Of a DNA stretch of 6,202 nucleotides, positions 5,553-6,202 are shown in pieces (position 1 is the stretch's first letter; each line of letters starts with the position of its first letter). Location of the stretch: contig CAITEL010000299.1 in NCBI GenBank assembly GCA_903891375.1, positions 1 through 6,202 of the forward strand, read 5' to 3'. This DNA comes from an uncultured Neisseriaceae bacterium. Lineage in GTDB: Bacteria; Pseudomonadota; Gammaproteobacteria; Burkholderiales; UBA11063. The position numbers and the translations under genes were made by a program. The notes beneath the pieces are model-generated. The model searched no databases and was not told the origin of the DNA. It worked only from the letters and a program-made list of their open reading frames with translations.

Positions 5553-6202
5553 ATGAATAAAAATCTGATAGCTATTATAGCGCTTTGCATAGTTCCGATT
5601 TCTGGTCTTGGTGTTGATATTTATGTGCCATCACTACCAGCGGTTACAAAATTCTTTTCAACTAGTGAGCACATGGCACAGTACACTATTACCATATATT
5701 TAGCGGGTTATGCATTAAGTCAATTGTTTGCAGGTGTAGTATCAGATATATATGGTAGAAGAATTACGACGATAATCTCATTATTTATTTTTATATTAAT
5801 AAACTTTATTATTGTGTTTTCAGATTCAATTTATTATGTGTTATTATTTCGCTTTATTCAGGGGGTATCAGTAGGTTTTTTTGTTGCATCGCAAAAAGTT
5901 ACTATGGTGGATTTATTTAAAGATGATGAAACTAAACTTCACCATATGATAAATTACATTACAATAGCTTGGTCGATTGGACCAATAATTGCGCCAGCTA
6001 TTGGTGGGCATTTAGAACAAATGTTCTCTTGGCGTGCAAGTTTTATCTTTTTGATTATCTATAGTACCATAATGCTTATTTTGGTTTGTCTTTTTGTGCC
6101 AGAAACTCTGCAAGAGAAAAATAAGTTTAATTACAATTATATTAAAGAAAGTTTTACTACCATATTAAGTAGTAAAGATTTTAATTTGGCGGTATTATGT
6201 AA
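5553..6202 (+). CDS. Bcr/CflA-family MFS drug transporter, 3' end outside window
   Basis: This is the first 216 codons of a second proton-driven multidrug efflux transporter of the inner membrane. The frame is open from ATG 5553 to the window edge, and about 180 residues are expected beyond it. It shows the TM1 motif GLGVDIYVPSLP (18-29), motif A GVVSDIYGRR (61-70) in the loop after TM2, FRFIQGVSVGFF (99-110), and the antiporter motif SIGPIIAPAIGG (141-152), followed by WRASFIF and the FVPETLQ segment that starts the central loop. By eye it is about 70-75% identical to the upstream copy over this span, so the pair is a tandem duplication that has had time to diverge. It keeps the two bases the first copy lacks, so it is probably the working transporter. 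Substrate cannot be predicted from the sequence; Bcr, CflA and related members export drugs such as bicyclomycin or chloramphenicol, and some export small metabolites. Confidence 0.9.
   Translation, partial: MNKNLIAIIALCIVPISGLGVDIYVPSLPAVTKFFSTSEHMAQYTITIYLAGYALSQLFAGVVSDIYGRRITTIISLFIFILINFIIVFSDSIYYVLLFRFIQGVSVGFFVASQKVTMVDLFKDDETKLHHMINYITIAWSIGPIIAPAIGGHLEQMFSWRASFIFLIIYSTIMLILVCLFVPETLQEKNKFNYNYIKESFTTILSSKDFNLAVLC

Overview
The window comes from a low-GC (roughly one-third G+C by eye) bacterial chromosome. The gene types are an acetoacetate-CoA ligase, Bcr/CflA-type drug efflux transporters in tandem, a PAS/LuxR-type regulator and a RelE-type toxin-antitoxin pair. Together they suggest a gammaproteobacterium, perhaps of the Francisella/Fastidiosibacteraceae/Piscirickettsia or Legionella-like kind. 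This placement is inference from gene style and base composition; no rRNA or other marker gene is present.

Layout. Positions 1-96 are an unexplained, comparatively GC-rich edge. Positions 97-2055 (minus) hold a complete acetoacetyl-CoA synthetase (aacS). It is preceded on the same strand by a possible 16-codon leader ORF with a strong Shine-Dalgarno. A regulatory-looking spacer of about 320 bp follows, with a cluster of ATACT pentamers, a TATAAT box for aacS and an IS-end-like motif. Positions 2448-2756 (plus) carry an AAA-type ATPase reduced to its two ends by an in-frame internal deletion. Positions 2947-3433 (plus) are an overlapping type II toxin-antitoxin operon: a ribbon-helix-helix antitoxin with a GTG start and a RelE/ParE toxin. 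Positions 3442-4170 (minus) encode a PAS plus LuxR-type HTH regulator that converges on the toxin. It is divergent from two tandem paralogous Bcr/CflA-family MFS transporters (4274-5456 and 5553 to the right edge).

The first transporter copy is broken. Aligned with the second, it lacks two bases near 4402/4403, which shifts the frame and stops translation after 54 codons. The ATG at 4299 is out of frame with the true N-terminus and is not a gene start. The second copy is intact as far as the window shows.

How the parts may work together: the divergent regulator/transporter arrangement suggests, but does not prove, that the LuxR-type protein controls the efflux pair. aacS is a catabolic/anabolic enzyme for acetoacetate and seems functionally separate. 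The stretch from the truncated ATPase through the toxin-antitoxin pair looks like a small accessory island between core genes. I see no CRISPR array, tRNA, rRNA, complete insertion sequence or clearly new multigene system. The most notable items are the ATPase internal deletion, the frameshifted transporter paralog, and the leader ORF and repeat-rich control region in front of aacS.
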